Made by a program: the position numbers and the translations under genes | In this document: positions 35,296 to 43,381 of the stretch, in pieces | Numbering within the stretch: the stretch's first letter is position 1 | Layout: the number at the start of each line of letters is the position of its first letter | Assembly (NCBI GenBank): GCA_910586725.1 | Contig: CAJUJL010000007.1 | Span: 15,324 to 79,323 of the forward strand | Source: an uncultured Lachnospiraceae bacterium | GTDB taxonomy: Bacteria; Bacillota; Clostridia; Lachnospirales; Lachnospiraceae | Reading direction: 5' to 3' | Length of the DNA stretch: 64,000 nucleotides | The notes under the pieces: model-generated | Database searches by the model: none | Told to the model about the DNA's origin: nothing | What the model saw: only the letters and a program-made list of their open reading frames with translations

Positions 35296-35739
35296 ATGAA
35301 AAGGATTATTACCATGATTTTAAGCCTGTTGCTGCTGGCGTCGCTGCTGACGTCCTGCGGGGACCAGGCAGGGCTTCAGGACGGTTATTATACCGCTCAG
35401 GTATCCGAGTTCAGCCATGGCTGGAAGGAATTTATCACGATTCTGGTCAAGGGCGGGAGCATTGTTTCGGTAGAGTACAATGCCGAAAATGCCAGCGGAT
35501 TTATCAAGAGCTGGGACAATGCATATATGCAGACAATGCTTCATACAAACGGTACGTATCCCAACGAGTATACACGCAATTATGCAAGCCAGCTTCTGGA
35601 GGGGCAGGGCGAGGGCGGCATCGATGCGATTTCAGGGGCGTCGTCTTCTCACGGAACGTTTCAGGTACTGGCCCAGGCTGTTTTGGAACAGGCGCGGAAA
35701 GGGGATTCCGGTATTGCCATTGTGGAAGCGTCCCATTAA
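35296..35739 (+). CDS. FMN-binding domain lipoprotein
   Basis: 147 residues from ATG 35296 (11 bases after GGAG; ATG 35287 is too close to it). The N-terminus is a lipoprotein signal with lipobox LLTSC. The rest is a single FMN-binding domain with the motif DAISGASSSHGTF, which fits the D-x-x-S/T-G-A-S/T site where ApbE attaches FMN through phosphoester linkage. It should sit on the outer face of the membrane. Immediate linkage to the chemoreceptor suggests that they act together, perhaps in redox or electron-acceptor sensing; that is inference. Confidence 0.82.
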   Translation: MKRIITMILSLLLLASLLTSCGDQAGLQDGYYTAQVSEFSHGWKEFITILVKGGSIVSVEYNAENASGFIKSWDNAYMQTMLHTNGTYPNEYTRNYASQLLEGQGEGGIDAISGASSSHGTFQVLAQAVLEQARKGDSGIAIVEASH

Positions 35740-35746
35740 GATTAAG

Positions 35747-35780
35747 AAGAGTGTTTCGAAAATCATCGGAACACTCTTTT
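35747..35780 (+). terminator. Rho-independent terminator after the FMN-binding lipoprotein
   Basis: Stem AAGAGTGTT (35747-35755) / AACACTCTT (35770-35778) with T-run. Confidence 0.85.
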
Positions 35781-35822
35781 GTGCGTTATGCGGATATAAA
35801 ACGGTTTGGCGGGAACTTTAGA

Positions 35823-35851
35823 TTGACATTTTTGTATGACAAAAATATAAT
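35823..35851 (+). promoter_or_regulatory. Consensus sigma-A promoter of hisS-aspS
   Basis: TTGACA (35823-35828) and TATAAT (35846-35851) are both perfect with a 17-bp spacer. The leader is only about 28 bases, so there is no T-box. Confidence 0.9.
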
Positions 35852-35885
35852 GGTGAAATGAGATGGTATGGAAAGGGGAATTTTT

Positions 35886-37151
35886 ATGGCATTGGCGAAG
35901 AAGCCTGTTACAGGGATGAAGGATATATTACCGGAAGAAATGCAGATCCGGGATTATGTAATTAATGTAATCAAAGACACTTACCGGAGTTTTGGATTTA
36001 CGCCGGTTGACACGCCGTATATGGAGCATATTGAGAATTTGTGCAGCAAGCAGGGCGGCGAGAATGAAAAACTGATCTTTAAAGTTTTAAAGAGAGGCGA
36101 GAAATTAAAGCTTGAGAGTGCGGAGTGTGAAGCGGATCTGGTAGATATGGGACTGCGTTATGACCTGACGCTTCCGCTTGCGAGATTTTATGCCAATCAT
36201 GCCAACAGTCTTCCGTCACCGTTTAAAGCGCTGCAGATTGGGAATGTTTTTCGTGCGGACAGGCCGCAGAGAGGACGGTACCGCCAGTTTACCCAGTGTG
36301 ATATTGATATTTTGGGCGAGCCGACAAACCTGTCTGAAATAGAGCTGATTTTAGCTACGACTACGACGCTTGGAAAGCTGGGATTTCGTGGATTTGAAAT
36401 CAGAATCAATGCGCGTGGCATGTTAAAGGCAATGGCGGTTTACAGCGGATTTCCGGAAGATTCTTATGAGAGCATTTTTATTACGCTGGATAAGATGGAT
36501 AAAATCGGACTGGACGGCGTTGCGAAAGAATTGGAAGAAAACGGGTTTGCAAAAGAATCCGTTCAAAAATATCTGGAATTATTCCGGGCTGCAGAAGATG
36601 AAAAAGACAGCATTCGGGCAATCGAAAAGCTGTCAGAGCAGCTGGATGGATTTCTGGACGATGCGGTCAGGCAGGATTTGCTGGAAATTATCAACAGCGT
36701 GGAGCAGACCAAAGCAGCGGATTTTCAAATGGTTTTTGACCCGACGCTGGTGCGCGGAATGGGTTACTATACGGGAACGATTTTTGAAATTGCGATACCG
36801 GAATTTGGCGGCAGCTGCGGGGGAGGCGGACGCTATGATAAGATGATTGGCAACTTCACCGGAAACGACGTGCCGGCATGCGGCTTTTCCATTGGATTTG
36901 AGCGGATTATTTTGTTGTTGATGGAACAGAAATTCCAAATCCCCTCCCAGCCCCAAAAGACCGCTTATTTGATTGAAAAAAATTATCCGGCCGAAAAACT
37001 CTGCGATATTATAAAAAAAGCCCAGGAAGCCAGAAAAGAAGGGCAGCAAATCCTGGTCGTAAGGATGAATAAAAATAAAAAATTCCAGAAAGAAAAACTT
37101 GCGGCGGAAGGCTACGATTCATTCGAAGAGTTTTATAACAGGTCTGAATAG
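35886..37151 (+). CDS. hisS: Histidyl-tRNA synthetase
   Basis: 421 residues, class II synthetase. Motif 1 is around TPYMEH, motif 2 is the FRADRPQRGRYRQFTQCDIDILG loop, histidine-specific motifs appear as LVRGMGYYTGTIFE and GGGGRYD, and motif 3 is GFSIGFERI. It charges tRNA-His. I use ATG 35886 (AAAGGGG seven to eight bases ahead); the frame from 35868 adds six residues over that site. It is 21 bp ahead of aspS, with which it forms an operon. Confidence 0.96.
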   Translation: MALAKKPVTGMKDILPEEMQIRDYVINVIKDTYRSFGFTPVDTPYMEHIENLCSKQGGENEKLIFKVLKRGEKLKLESAECEADLVDMGLRYDLTLPLARFYANHANSLPSPFKALQIGNVFRADRPQRGRYRQFTQCDIDILGEPTNLSEIELILATTTTLGKLGFRGFEIRINARGMLKAMAVYSGFPEDSYESIFITLDKMDKIGLDGVAKELEENGFAKESVQKYLELFRAAEDEKDSIRAIEKLSEQLDGFLDDAVRQDLLEIINSVEQTKAADFQMVFDPTLVRGMGYYTGTIFEIAIPEFGGSCGGGGRYDKMIGNFTGNDVPACGFSIGFERIILLLMEQKFQIPSQPQKTAYLIEKNYPAEKLCDIIKKAQEARKEGQQILVVRMNKNKKFQKEKLAAEGYDSFEEFYNRSE

Positions 37152-37172
37152 AGAGCGAAAGGAAGAGAAAAA

Positions 37173-38966
37173 ATGGCAGAATCCATGAAAGGACTGAAAC
37201 GGACGCATCGCTGTACGGAAGTGTCCAATGTAAATATTGGTGAAACAGTTACCGTAATGGGCTGGGTTCAGAGAAGACGCAATTTAGGGGCGCTGATTTT
37301 TATCGATTTGCGGGACCGCTCCGGTTTGCTTCAGATTGTGTTTGATGAAAATAACGTAGGAAGCGGAGGGTTTTCACAGGCGGAAACGCTGCGAAGCGAA
37401 TTTGTTATTGCCGTAACCGGCAAAGTGCAAAAGCGTTCCGCTGCTGTTAATGAAAATTTAAAAACGGGGGATATTGAACTGATTGCGGAGCAGATCCGAA
37501 TTCTTTCCGAATCCGATACGCCGCCGTTTCCGATTGAAGCCGATATTCAGACGAGAGACGAGCTGCGTCTGAAGTATCGTTATCTGGATTTGAGAAGGCC
37601 GGATATTCAGAAGAACCTGATGCTGCGCAGCAAGGTTGTATATTTGATGCGGGAATTTATGGCAAAAGAGGAGTTTCTGGAAATTGAAACGCCGATACTC
37701 TGCAAATCCACGCCGGAAGGAGCGAGAGACTATCTGGTTCCAAGCCGTGTGCACCCGGGGAATTTTTATGCGCTTCCGCAGTCTCCGCAGCTGTTCAAGC
37801 AGCTGTTAATGTGTTCCGGTTATGACAGGTACTTTCAGATTGCAAAGTGTTTTCGGGATGAGGATTTAAGGGCGGACCGCCAGCCGGAGTTTACGCAGGC
37901 GGATATGGAGCTGTCTTTTGTGGATATAGACGATGTGATTGACGTCAATGAACGCTTGCTGCAATATGTGTTTCGTGAGGCAATCGGCGTAGAGATTAAG
38001 CTTCCGCTTACGAGAATGCCCTGGCAGGAGGCGATGGACCGTTTTGGTTCGGACAAGCCGGATACGCGGTTTGGCATGGAGCTTAGGGATGTTTCTAAGA
38101 TCGTGGAAAACTGCGGATTTGGCGTATTTGCGGATGCGATTGTAAACGGTGGGTCTGTTCGGGGCATCAATGCCAAAGGGCAGGGCAAAATGCCCAGAAA
38201 GAAAATTGACAAGCTGGTGGAATTTGCCAAAGGTTACGGCGCAAAGGGGCTTGCGTATCTTGTAATCAACGAGGATGGCTCATACAAATCTTCTTTTGCA
38301 AAATTTATGACAGAAGAAGAGCTTGCTGCCCTGGCGTCTTCTATGGAAGGAGAGCCGGGAGATTTGCTTTTGTTTGCGGCCGATAAGAACAGGATTGTCT
38401 GGAACGTATTGGGGGCGTTGCGCATTGAACTGGCCAGGGAGCTGGATTTGCTGGATCCAAACCAGTATAATTTTCTCTGGATTACAGACTTTCCTCTGCT
38501 GGAATGGTCGGACGAAGAGAACCGCTTTATGGCAATGCATCATCCATTTACCATGCCCATGGAGGAAGACTGGGATAAGATTGATTTGGATCCCGGAGCT
38601 GTCCGTGCAAAAGCGTATGACATCGTTTTAAACGGCACGGAGCTTGGAGGCGGATCCGTCCGTATCCACCAGAACGATATACAAGAGAAAATGTTTGAGG
38701 TTTTGGGATTTACGAAGGAAAGCGCTTATGAGCAGTTTGGTTTTCTGCTGGATGCGTTCCGATACGGCGTCCCGCCGCATGCCGGACTGGCGTATGGCGT
38801 AGACCGCATGGTAATGCATATGGTGCATGCAGATTCCATCCGTGACGTCATTGCATTTCCAAAGGTCAAGGACGCTTCCTGTCTGATGACAGAAGCGCCG
38901 GGCAAAGTAGACGAAAAGCAATTGAAAGAGCTTTGCCTTTCCGTTGAAAAACAAATGAATGAATAA
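37173..38966 (+). CDS. aspS: Aspartyl-tRNA synthetase
   Basis: 597 residues, the bacterial-type AspRS with an N-terminal OB anticodon-binding domain (about 20-110), a class II core (FRDEDLRADRQPEFTQ-type motif 2), the bacterial GAD insertion near 290-410, and motif 3 GLAYGVDRMVM. It may charge tRNA-Asp only or also tRNA-Asn; the sequence alone does not tell. AAAGGAAGAG lies before the ATG. Confidence 0.96.
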   Translation: MAESMKGLKRTHRCTEVSNVNIGETVTVMGWVQRRRNLGALIFIDLRDRSGLLQIVFDENNVGSGGFSQAETLRSEFVIAVTGKVQKRSAAVNENLKTGDIELIAEQIRILSESDTPPFPIEADIQTRDELRLKYRYLDLRRPDIQKNLMLRSKVVYLMREFMAKEEFLEIETPILCKSTPEGARDYLVPSRVHPGNFYALPQSPQLFKQLLMCSGYDRYFQIAKCFRDEDLRADRQPEFTQADMELSFVDIDDVIDVNERLLQYVFREAIGVEIKLPLTRMPWQEAMDRFGSDKPDTRFGMELRDVSKIVENCGFGVFADAIVNGGSVRGINAKGQGKMPRKKIDKLVEFAKGYGAKGLAYLVINEDGSYKSSFAKFMTEEELAALASSMEGEPGDLLLFAADKNRIVWNVLGALRIELARELDLLDPNQYNFLWITDFPLLEWSDEENRFMAMHHPFTMPMEEDWDKIDLDPGAVRAKAYDIVLNGTELGGGSVRIHQNDIQEKMFEVLGFTKESAYEQFGFLLDAFRYGVPPHAGLAYGVDRMVMHMVHADSIRDVIAFPKVKDASCLMTEAPGKVDEKQLKELCLSVEKQMNE

Positions 38967-38972
38967 ATAAAG

Positions 38973-39002
38973 AGGATGCCTGAGCAGTCGGGCATCTTTT
39001 TT
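38973..39002 (+). terminator. Rho-independent terminator after aspS
   Basis: GATGCC (38975-38980) pairs with GGCATC (38991-38996), followed by TTTTTT. Confidence 0.85.
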
Positions 39003-39074
39003 GATGGAATACGGATGCACATTTTGGATGCTTCCGCATACAATAATGAGAAAATCATTGTAGGAGCAGAGGCT

Positions 39075-39902
39075 TTGGCAATTATTGTAATAGATGCCGG
39101 ACATGGCGGATTTGACAATGGCGCCATGTATCAGGGAAGAAAGGAAAAAGACGATAATCTGCGTCTGGCATTGGAAGTAGGAAAAATTTTAGAACAACAG
39201 GGATATGAGGTTATTTACACAAGAACATCGGATGTTTACCAGTCGCCTTATGAGAAATCGCAAATTGCAAATGAGACGGGAGCGGATTATTTTATTTCCT
39301 TTCACAGAAATTCGGGAGAAAATGACAACACGTATAACGGCGTGCAGACATTGATTTACGGAGGCGATGATGAAAGAGCAAGAAGGCTGGCGGAAGCGAT
39401 CAACGAAGAGCTCGAAAAAGTGGGGTTTGCAAACCTTGGGATAGAAGAGAGAACAGGCCTTGCCGTACTTAGAAGAACGGAGATGCCGGCCGTGCTGATA
39501 GAAACGGGGTTTATCAATCACGATGGAGATAATGAAATATTTGACAATAATTTTAATGAAATTGCAGGCGCGATCGCAATGGCCGTTGAACGCGTTGTGC
39601 CGGTACGCCAAAATGCAGCCGGACAAAACAGTGTGGAAGCGGAAGAAAACGAAGAAAACGACAATGACGACGATGAGAATGCAGTATTTGGCGTGGAGGT
39701 TGGAAGATTTGCCTATCGGACAACGGCTAACTTTCTGGCTGAGCAGCTGATGGATCAGGGCTTTGCCAGTTACGTGATGGAAGAGGACGGTATGCTTCAT
39801 GTCATAGCCGGAAAAGAAGATTCTTTGGAAGACGCCCTGAAAATGCAGAAAAAGCTGCGTGAGATGGGGTACCGGACAATGGTAATTGCGAGCCAAAGAT
39901 AA
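39075..39902 (+). CDS. N-acetylmuramoyl-L-alanine amidase with SPOR domain, no signal peptide
   Basis: 275 residues. Amidase_3 domain: zinc ligands in IDAGHGGFDNGA, the glutamate region GRKEKDDN, FHRNSG and AVLIETGFI. An acidic linker (EAEENEENDNDDDEN) leads to a C-terminal SPOR-like domain that would bind denuded glycan. TTG 39075 is preferred: TAGGAG lies eight bases upstream and the protein then begins directly at the first strand. ATG 38976 lies in the aspS terminator and ATG 39015 has no ribosome-binding site. No start gives a signal peptide, so export is unclear. Confidence 0.8.
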   Translation: MAIIVIDAGHGGFDNGAMYQGRKEKDDNLRLALEVGKILEQQGYEVIYTRTSDVYQSPYEKSQIANETGADYFISFHRNSGENDNTYNGVQTLIYGGDDERARRLAEAINEELEKVGFANLGIEERTGLAVLRRTEMPAVLIETGFINHDGDNEIFDNNFNEIAGAIAMAVERVVPVRQNAAGQNSVEAEENEENDNDDDENAVFGVEVGRFAYRTTANFLAEQLMDQGFASYVMEEDGMLHVIAGKEDSLEDALKMQKKLREMGYRTMVIASQR

Positions 39903-39908
39903 ACGGTT

Positions 39909-39941
39909 TTTAATGTAGTTTTAATCTTTCTGCTGTAAAAT
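39909..39941 (+). promoter_or_regulatory. Direct-repeat operator and -10 box of the two-component operon
   Basis: TTTAAT at 39909-39914 and again at 39920-39925 (11-bp period), then 10 bases, then TAAAAT (39936-39941). No -35 hexamer fits. This is the geometry of PhoB/OmpR-class activated promoters, where 11-bp repeats end 10 bp before the -10 box. The same element lies before the sulfotransferase genes. Confidence 0.7.
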
Positions 39942-40004
39942 AAAAATAAAAGAAGATACAATGGAGATACTTTGCTGGTAGATACATTTATAGCGGGAGG
40001 GTAA

Positions 40005-40679
40005 ATGAGGTTACTTGTAGTAGAAGATGAAAAAGATATGAACCGAATTATTGTAAAAGAGCTGGAATCGGAAGGGTATCTTGTAGATAGCTGTTATGAC
40101 GGAGAAAGTGCATATGATTATTTGTGCATGTCAGAATACGATGGCGCTATTTTGGATATTATGATTCCTAAAATGGATGGATTTACAATATTAAAAAAAG
40201 TCCGCAGCAAAGGAATTACAACGCCGATTTTGTTTTTGAGCGCAAAAAGTGATGTAAATGACATTGTGTGCGGACTTGACCTTGGTGCGGACGACTATAT
40301 GGTAAAACCGTTTGAATTCAAGGAGCTGCTGGCTCGAATTCGCATGATAACGCGGAAAAAAGCAAATGTGCACGGCAATATTTATACCTGCGGAGATTTG
40401 ACGGTAGACTGTAATGACTGTACTGTGAAAAGAGCCGGCAGAACAATTGAATTGTCGCCAAAAGAATACGCGGTGCTTTTATATCTGATCAGAAATCAGA
40501 ATATTGTTGTGACGAGAGAACAGATTGAAACGAATATATGGGACTTCGGGCGGGACAGCGCGTCTAATCTCGTCGATGTTTATATTCGATATTTACGAAA
40601 AAAGATAGACGATGGTTTTGATTTTAAAATGATTCAAACCATCCGAGGGGTGGGATACGTATTAAAAGCAAACCAATAA
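40005..40679 (+). CDS. OmpR/PhoB-family response regulator
   Basis: 224 residues. The receiver has acidic pocket VVEDEKD, phosphoacceptor aspartate about 51 in GAILDIMIPK, threonine/serine in LFLSAK and lysine in DYMVKPFEF. The C-terminal winged helix contains ELSPKEYAVLLYLI and VDVYIRYLRKKID with GVGYVL at the end. GGAGGGTAA precedes the ATG. It pairs with the kinase directly downstream, and a direct-repeat element lies at its own promoter and at the sulfation-gene promoter. Confidence 0.94.
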   Translation: MRLLVVEDEKDMNRIIVKELESEGYLVDSCYDGESAYDYLCMSEYDGAILDIMIPKMDGFTILKKVRSKGITTPILFLSAKSDVNDIVCGLDLGADDYMVKPFEFKELLARIRMITRKKANVHGNIYTCGDLTVDCNDCTVKRAGRTIELSPKEYAVLLYLIRNQNIVVTREQIETNIWDFGRDSASNLVDVYIRYLRKKIDDGFDFKMIQTIRGVGYVLKANQ

Positions 40680-40684
40680 AGCGG

Positions 40685-42031
40685 GTGTCCATCATTCGCT
40701 ATGTCGTGGTCATTCCGGTGATAGCGGTTATCATTATGGCGAACGTGATGTATATTGCTATTTATATTCTTTCCGAAGAAGCGGTGGATTATGAATTGAA
40801 AAGAGACCTGCGCAAAAGTGTGGAGACGTATTGCCATAAAGTTAATATTGAAGACGGAGAATTGGTGATTGACGAAGATTTTCCCACAAAAAAAGACAAT
40901 GTTTATTATCTGGTTGTCCTAAGAAACAAAGAAATTATAAAAGGCAAATATCCAAAGGAAGTCGAAGATCAGCTGGCAAAAATGAAAGTGAATAAGAAAA
41001 ATAAGCTGCTTGAACTCGGATATGAAAAGTACTATGTGCAGGATATTCGAATCGGGAGATACAACAGAAAAGGCGTGTTTATCCGCGGCGTAATGAGACA
41101 GTCGGATGCGGAGAGCTTTTACCGCAGGATAGAGGTGATCGCATATCTAAGCATCATAGGTTTTTTGGTCTTTTTTTTGATTTGCGAAATATATTTTTTC
41201 AAAAAAATCTCAAAAGAATTGAAAAACATGCGCAATGTGGCGGAAAATATAGGCTCAAATCTGGATGTGTCACAGAGAATGGAAAGCAACAGTCGTTTTT
41301 ATGAAATCGAAAGCCTGATACAGGCCAACAACCGTATGTTAGACCGTATGGACCAGACATTTCGGCTTCAGGAACAATTTACGTCAGATGTGGCGCACGA
41401 GCTTCGCACACCTGTGGCGACTGTGTTGGCGCAATGCCAGTATGCAATGGAAAAAGTCCGTGATAAAGAGGAGTTTGACGAGATTTTAGAGGTGATCTAC
41501 CGTCAGTCAAAAAGAGTCAATTCCATAATTACGCAGCTGTTGAATTTTTCAAGGCTGGATCAGGACAGAGTAGAGGTGCAAAATGAAACGCTGGACCTTG
41601 TGGAAATTGTTTCTGTGATTTGTGAAGAGTGGCAGGAGAGAGCAGAGAATGAGGTATCCATCAGAACCTGTTTGGAAAAAGCGGTTGCCGGGGGAGATAT
41701 TGGCCTGATTTCCATTGTCATTGAGAATCTTATATCGAATGCCGTGAAATTCAGCCATTCTGGAGGAATTGTTGATGTGGCGACGGGAGAAGACGAAGAC
41801 CATGTTTATGTTTCGGTAAAAGATTATGGGATCGGAATCGCGCCGGAGGATTTGGAGCTTGTATTCCGGCGTTTTTATCAATGCGATAAATCAAGAAACG
41901 ACGAGGGATTTGGACTGGGGCTTCCGCTTTCGGCAAAAATTGCGGAAAAACATGGCGGTGAAATTACGGTTGTCAGCGAATTGGGAAAGGGCAGCACGTT
42001 TACGTTAATTCTTCCTAAAAATCAATTTTAA
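40685..42031 (+). CDS. Sensor histidine kinase
   Basis: 448 residues from GTG 40685. Membrane helix 1 is residues 5-30, then an extracytoplasmic sensor of about 115 residues, then helix 2 (about 155-177). A HAMP-like linker leads to HisKA with the phosphoacceptor in SDVAHELRTPVATV, and the HATPase domain shows IENLISNAVKFS, DYGIGIAPEDLE and FGLGLPLSAKI. The start is uncertain: the GTG has no ribosome-binding site, while an in-frame ATT at 40661 would follow GAGGGGTGGG and add eight residues. The sensed signal is unknown. Confidence 0.9.
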   Translation: MSIIRYVVVIPVIAVIIMANVMYIAIYILSEEAVDYELKRDLRKSVETYCHKVNIEDGELVIDEDFPTKKDNVYYLVVLRNKEIIKGKYPKEVEDQLAKMKVNKKNKLLELGYEKYYVQDIRIGRYNRKGVFIRGVMRQSDAESFYRRIEVIAYLSIIGFLVFFLICEIYFFKKISKELKNMRNVAENIGSNLDVSQRMESNSRFYEIESLIQANNRMLDRMDQTFRLQEQFTSDVAHELRTPVATVLAQCQYAMEKVRDKEEFDEILEVIYRQSKRVNSIITQLLNFSRLDQDRVEVQNETLDLVEIVSVICEEWQERAENEVSIRTCLEKAVAGGDIGLISIVIENLISNAVKFSHSGGIVDVATGEDEDHVYVSVKDYGIGIAPEDLELVFRRFYQCDKSRNDEGFGLGLPLSAKIAEKHGGEITVVSELGKGSTFTLILPKNQF

Positions 42032-42059
42032 TGTGTTTTTAATTTTCTGTGTCTAAAAT
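42027..42059 (+). promoter_or_regulatory. Direct-repeat operator and -10 box of the sulfation operon
   Basis: TTTAAT at 42027-42032 and 42038-42043 (11-bp period), 10 bases, then TAAAAT (42054-42059). Spacing is identical to the element before the response regulator. The first repeat contains the stop codon of the kinase gene. Confidence 0.7.
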
Positions 42060-42100
42060 AGCAAAAAATAAAGAGACTATTTACATCGCAGGAGTGCAAA

Positions 42101-43291
42101 ATGAAAATTTTACATTTACACATTGGAACACATAAGACAGCTACAACGTCACTTCAGGTTTTTTGTCAGGAAAATGGAAATGTATTGGAGAAAAAAGGGT
42201 ATTGTTATCCCTTGATGCCGTTTGGCTATCCTGGCATTTCCGAAGCCCGTAACGGTCATTTTCTAATAGGGAAAATACTGGATGAAAAAGGTGAAATTTC
42301 ACACAAAAATGAAGAGAAGATGTTCTGGGAAGGAATGAAGCAGGCAAATAAATTATTTCAAAAATACGATCATGTCGTGCTTTCTGATGAAGGCATCTGG
42401 CTTAGTATGGATTATAACAGGACAAGCCTCTGGAAAGTATTGCAGGAAGAATCGGAAAAAAGAGGGTTTAAGATTCATGTGATCGTATATCTCAAAAGAC
42501 AGGATAAATATCTGCAGTCCGTCTGGAATCAGCGCATCAAGGCAAAAAGAAGAATTCAGGAAACATTTGAGGAGTTTGTAAAAACGATTCAGGTGCCGCT
42601 TTGGCTGGATTACTATCAGAAACTGAAAAGAATGGCCGAAATAATCGGAAAAGAAAATATCACGGTCCGGCGTTTTGAGCCAAACCGCTTCATCGGCGGC
42701 AGTATTTATGCTGATTTTCTGGAGGGCATAGGACTTTCTCTGACGGAAGAATATCAAATATCGGCAGGCGTTCGAAATGAGGGCCTGTATGGAAATACGC
42801 TGGAGATGAAACGCATTTTAAACGGAGTGTCTTTGATCAAAGACAATGACGTGCAGGAATTTATGAAGCAAAGTCTGGAAGCCTGCTCAAAAATTTCAGC
42901 CATGAATTATCCTTCCACATTGTTGTCAGGGGATGAGACGAAAGAATTTTTAGATCATTACAGGATGGAAAACCGGAAAGTCGCACAGGAATTTCTGCAT
43001 GAGCAGGGAACGGAACTGTTTGACGAGACGATCGAAGATTTACCGCAGTGGGAGAAAGACAATCCCTGTATGACGGATGATGTGATTCGCTTTTTCGGGA
43101 CGGTGGGCATGGACTTGTTTTTACGGCAGAAAGAACTGGAACGCAGGATAAAAACGATGGAACAGAAATTAAAAGTGCAGGAGAGGAAAACATCAAATAT
43201 AATACAGAATCTCCACTATCTTAAGCATCCTTTTCAGGCAATACGCTGGTTTATTAATAATAGAAAAACAGGAAAAAATAGAAAATTATAG
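42101..43291 (+). CDS. PAPS-dependent sulfotransferase-like protein, copy 1
   Basis: 396 residues. The N-terminus LHIGTHKTATTSLQ is the P-loop-like 5'-phosphosulfate-binding loop of sulfotransferases. VIVYLKRQDKYLQSVWNQRIK is the matching region for 3'-phosphate binding (arginine then serine/tyrosine context). The C-terminus has a predicted coiled coil and a basic tail, with no membrane helix. It would move sulfate from PAPS to an acceptor, which the sequence does not reveal. AGGAG is six bases before the ATG. PAPS-synthesis genes follow two genes later. Confidence 0.82.
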   Translation: MKILHLHIGTHKTATTSLQVFCQENGNVLEKKGYCYPLMPFGYPGISEARNGHFLIGKILDEKGEISHKNEEKMFWEGMKQANKLFQKYDHVVLSDEGIWLSMDYNRTSLWKVLQEESEKRGFKIHVIVYLKRQDKYLQSVWNQRIKAKRRIQETFEEFVKTIQVPLWLDYYQKLKRMAEIIGKENITVRRFEPNRFIGGSIYADFLEGIGLSLTEEYQISAGVRNEGLYGNTLEMKRILNGVSLIKDNDVQEFMKQSLEACSKISAMNYPSTLLSGDETKEFLDHYRMENRKVAQEFLHEQGTELFDETIEDLPQWEKDNPCMTDDVIRFFGTVGMDLFLRQKELERRIKTMEQKLKVQERKTSNIIQNLHYLKHPFQAIRWFINNRKTGKNRKL

Positions 43292-43381
43292 TGGCGTTTG
43301 ATTTTAAAGTATAGTATAATGATTTCTGAATTGGTAAAGTCTGGACAATGAATTACAGATTAAAAGCAGAAGGAGTACGTA

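Noticed and set aside
35829..35885. T-box riboswitch ahead of hisS
   Set aside because: The leader from the consensus promoter is under 35 bases, too short for a T-box.
39189..39896. A 235-residue minus-strand frame opposite the SPOR amidase
   Set aside because: The plus strand has clear Amidase_3 motifs; the antisense product shows no recognisable domain.
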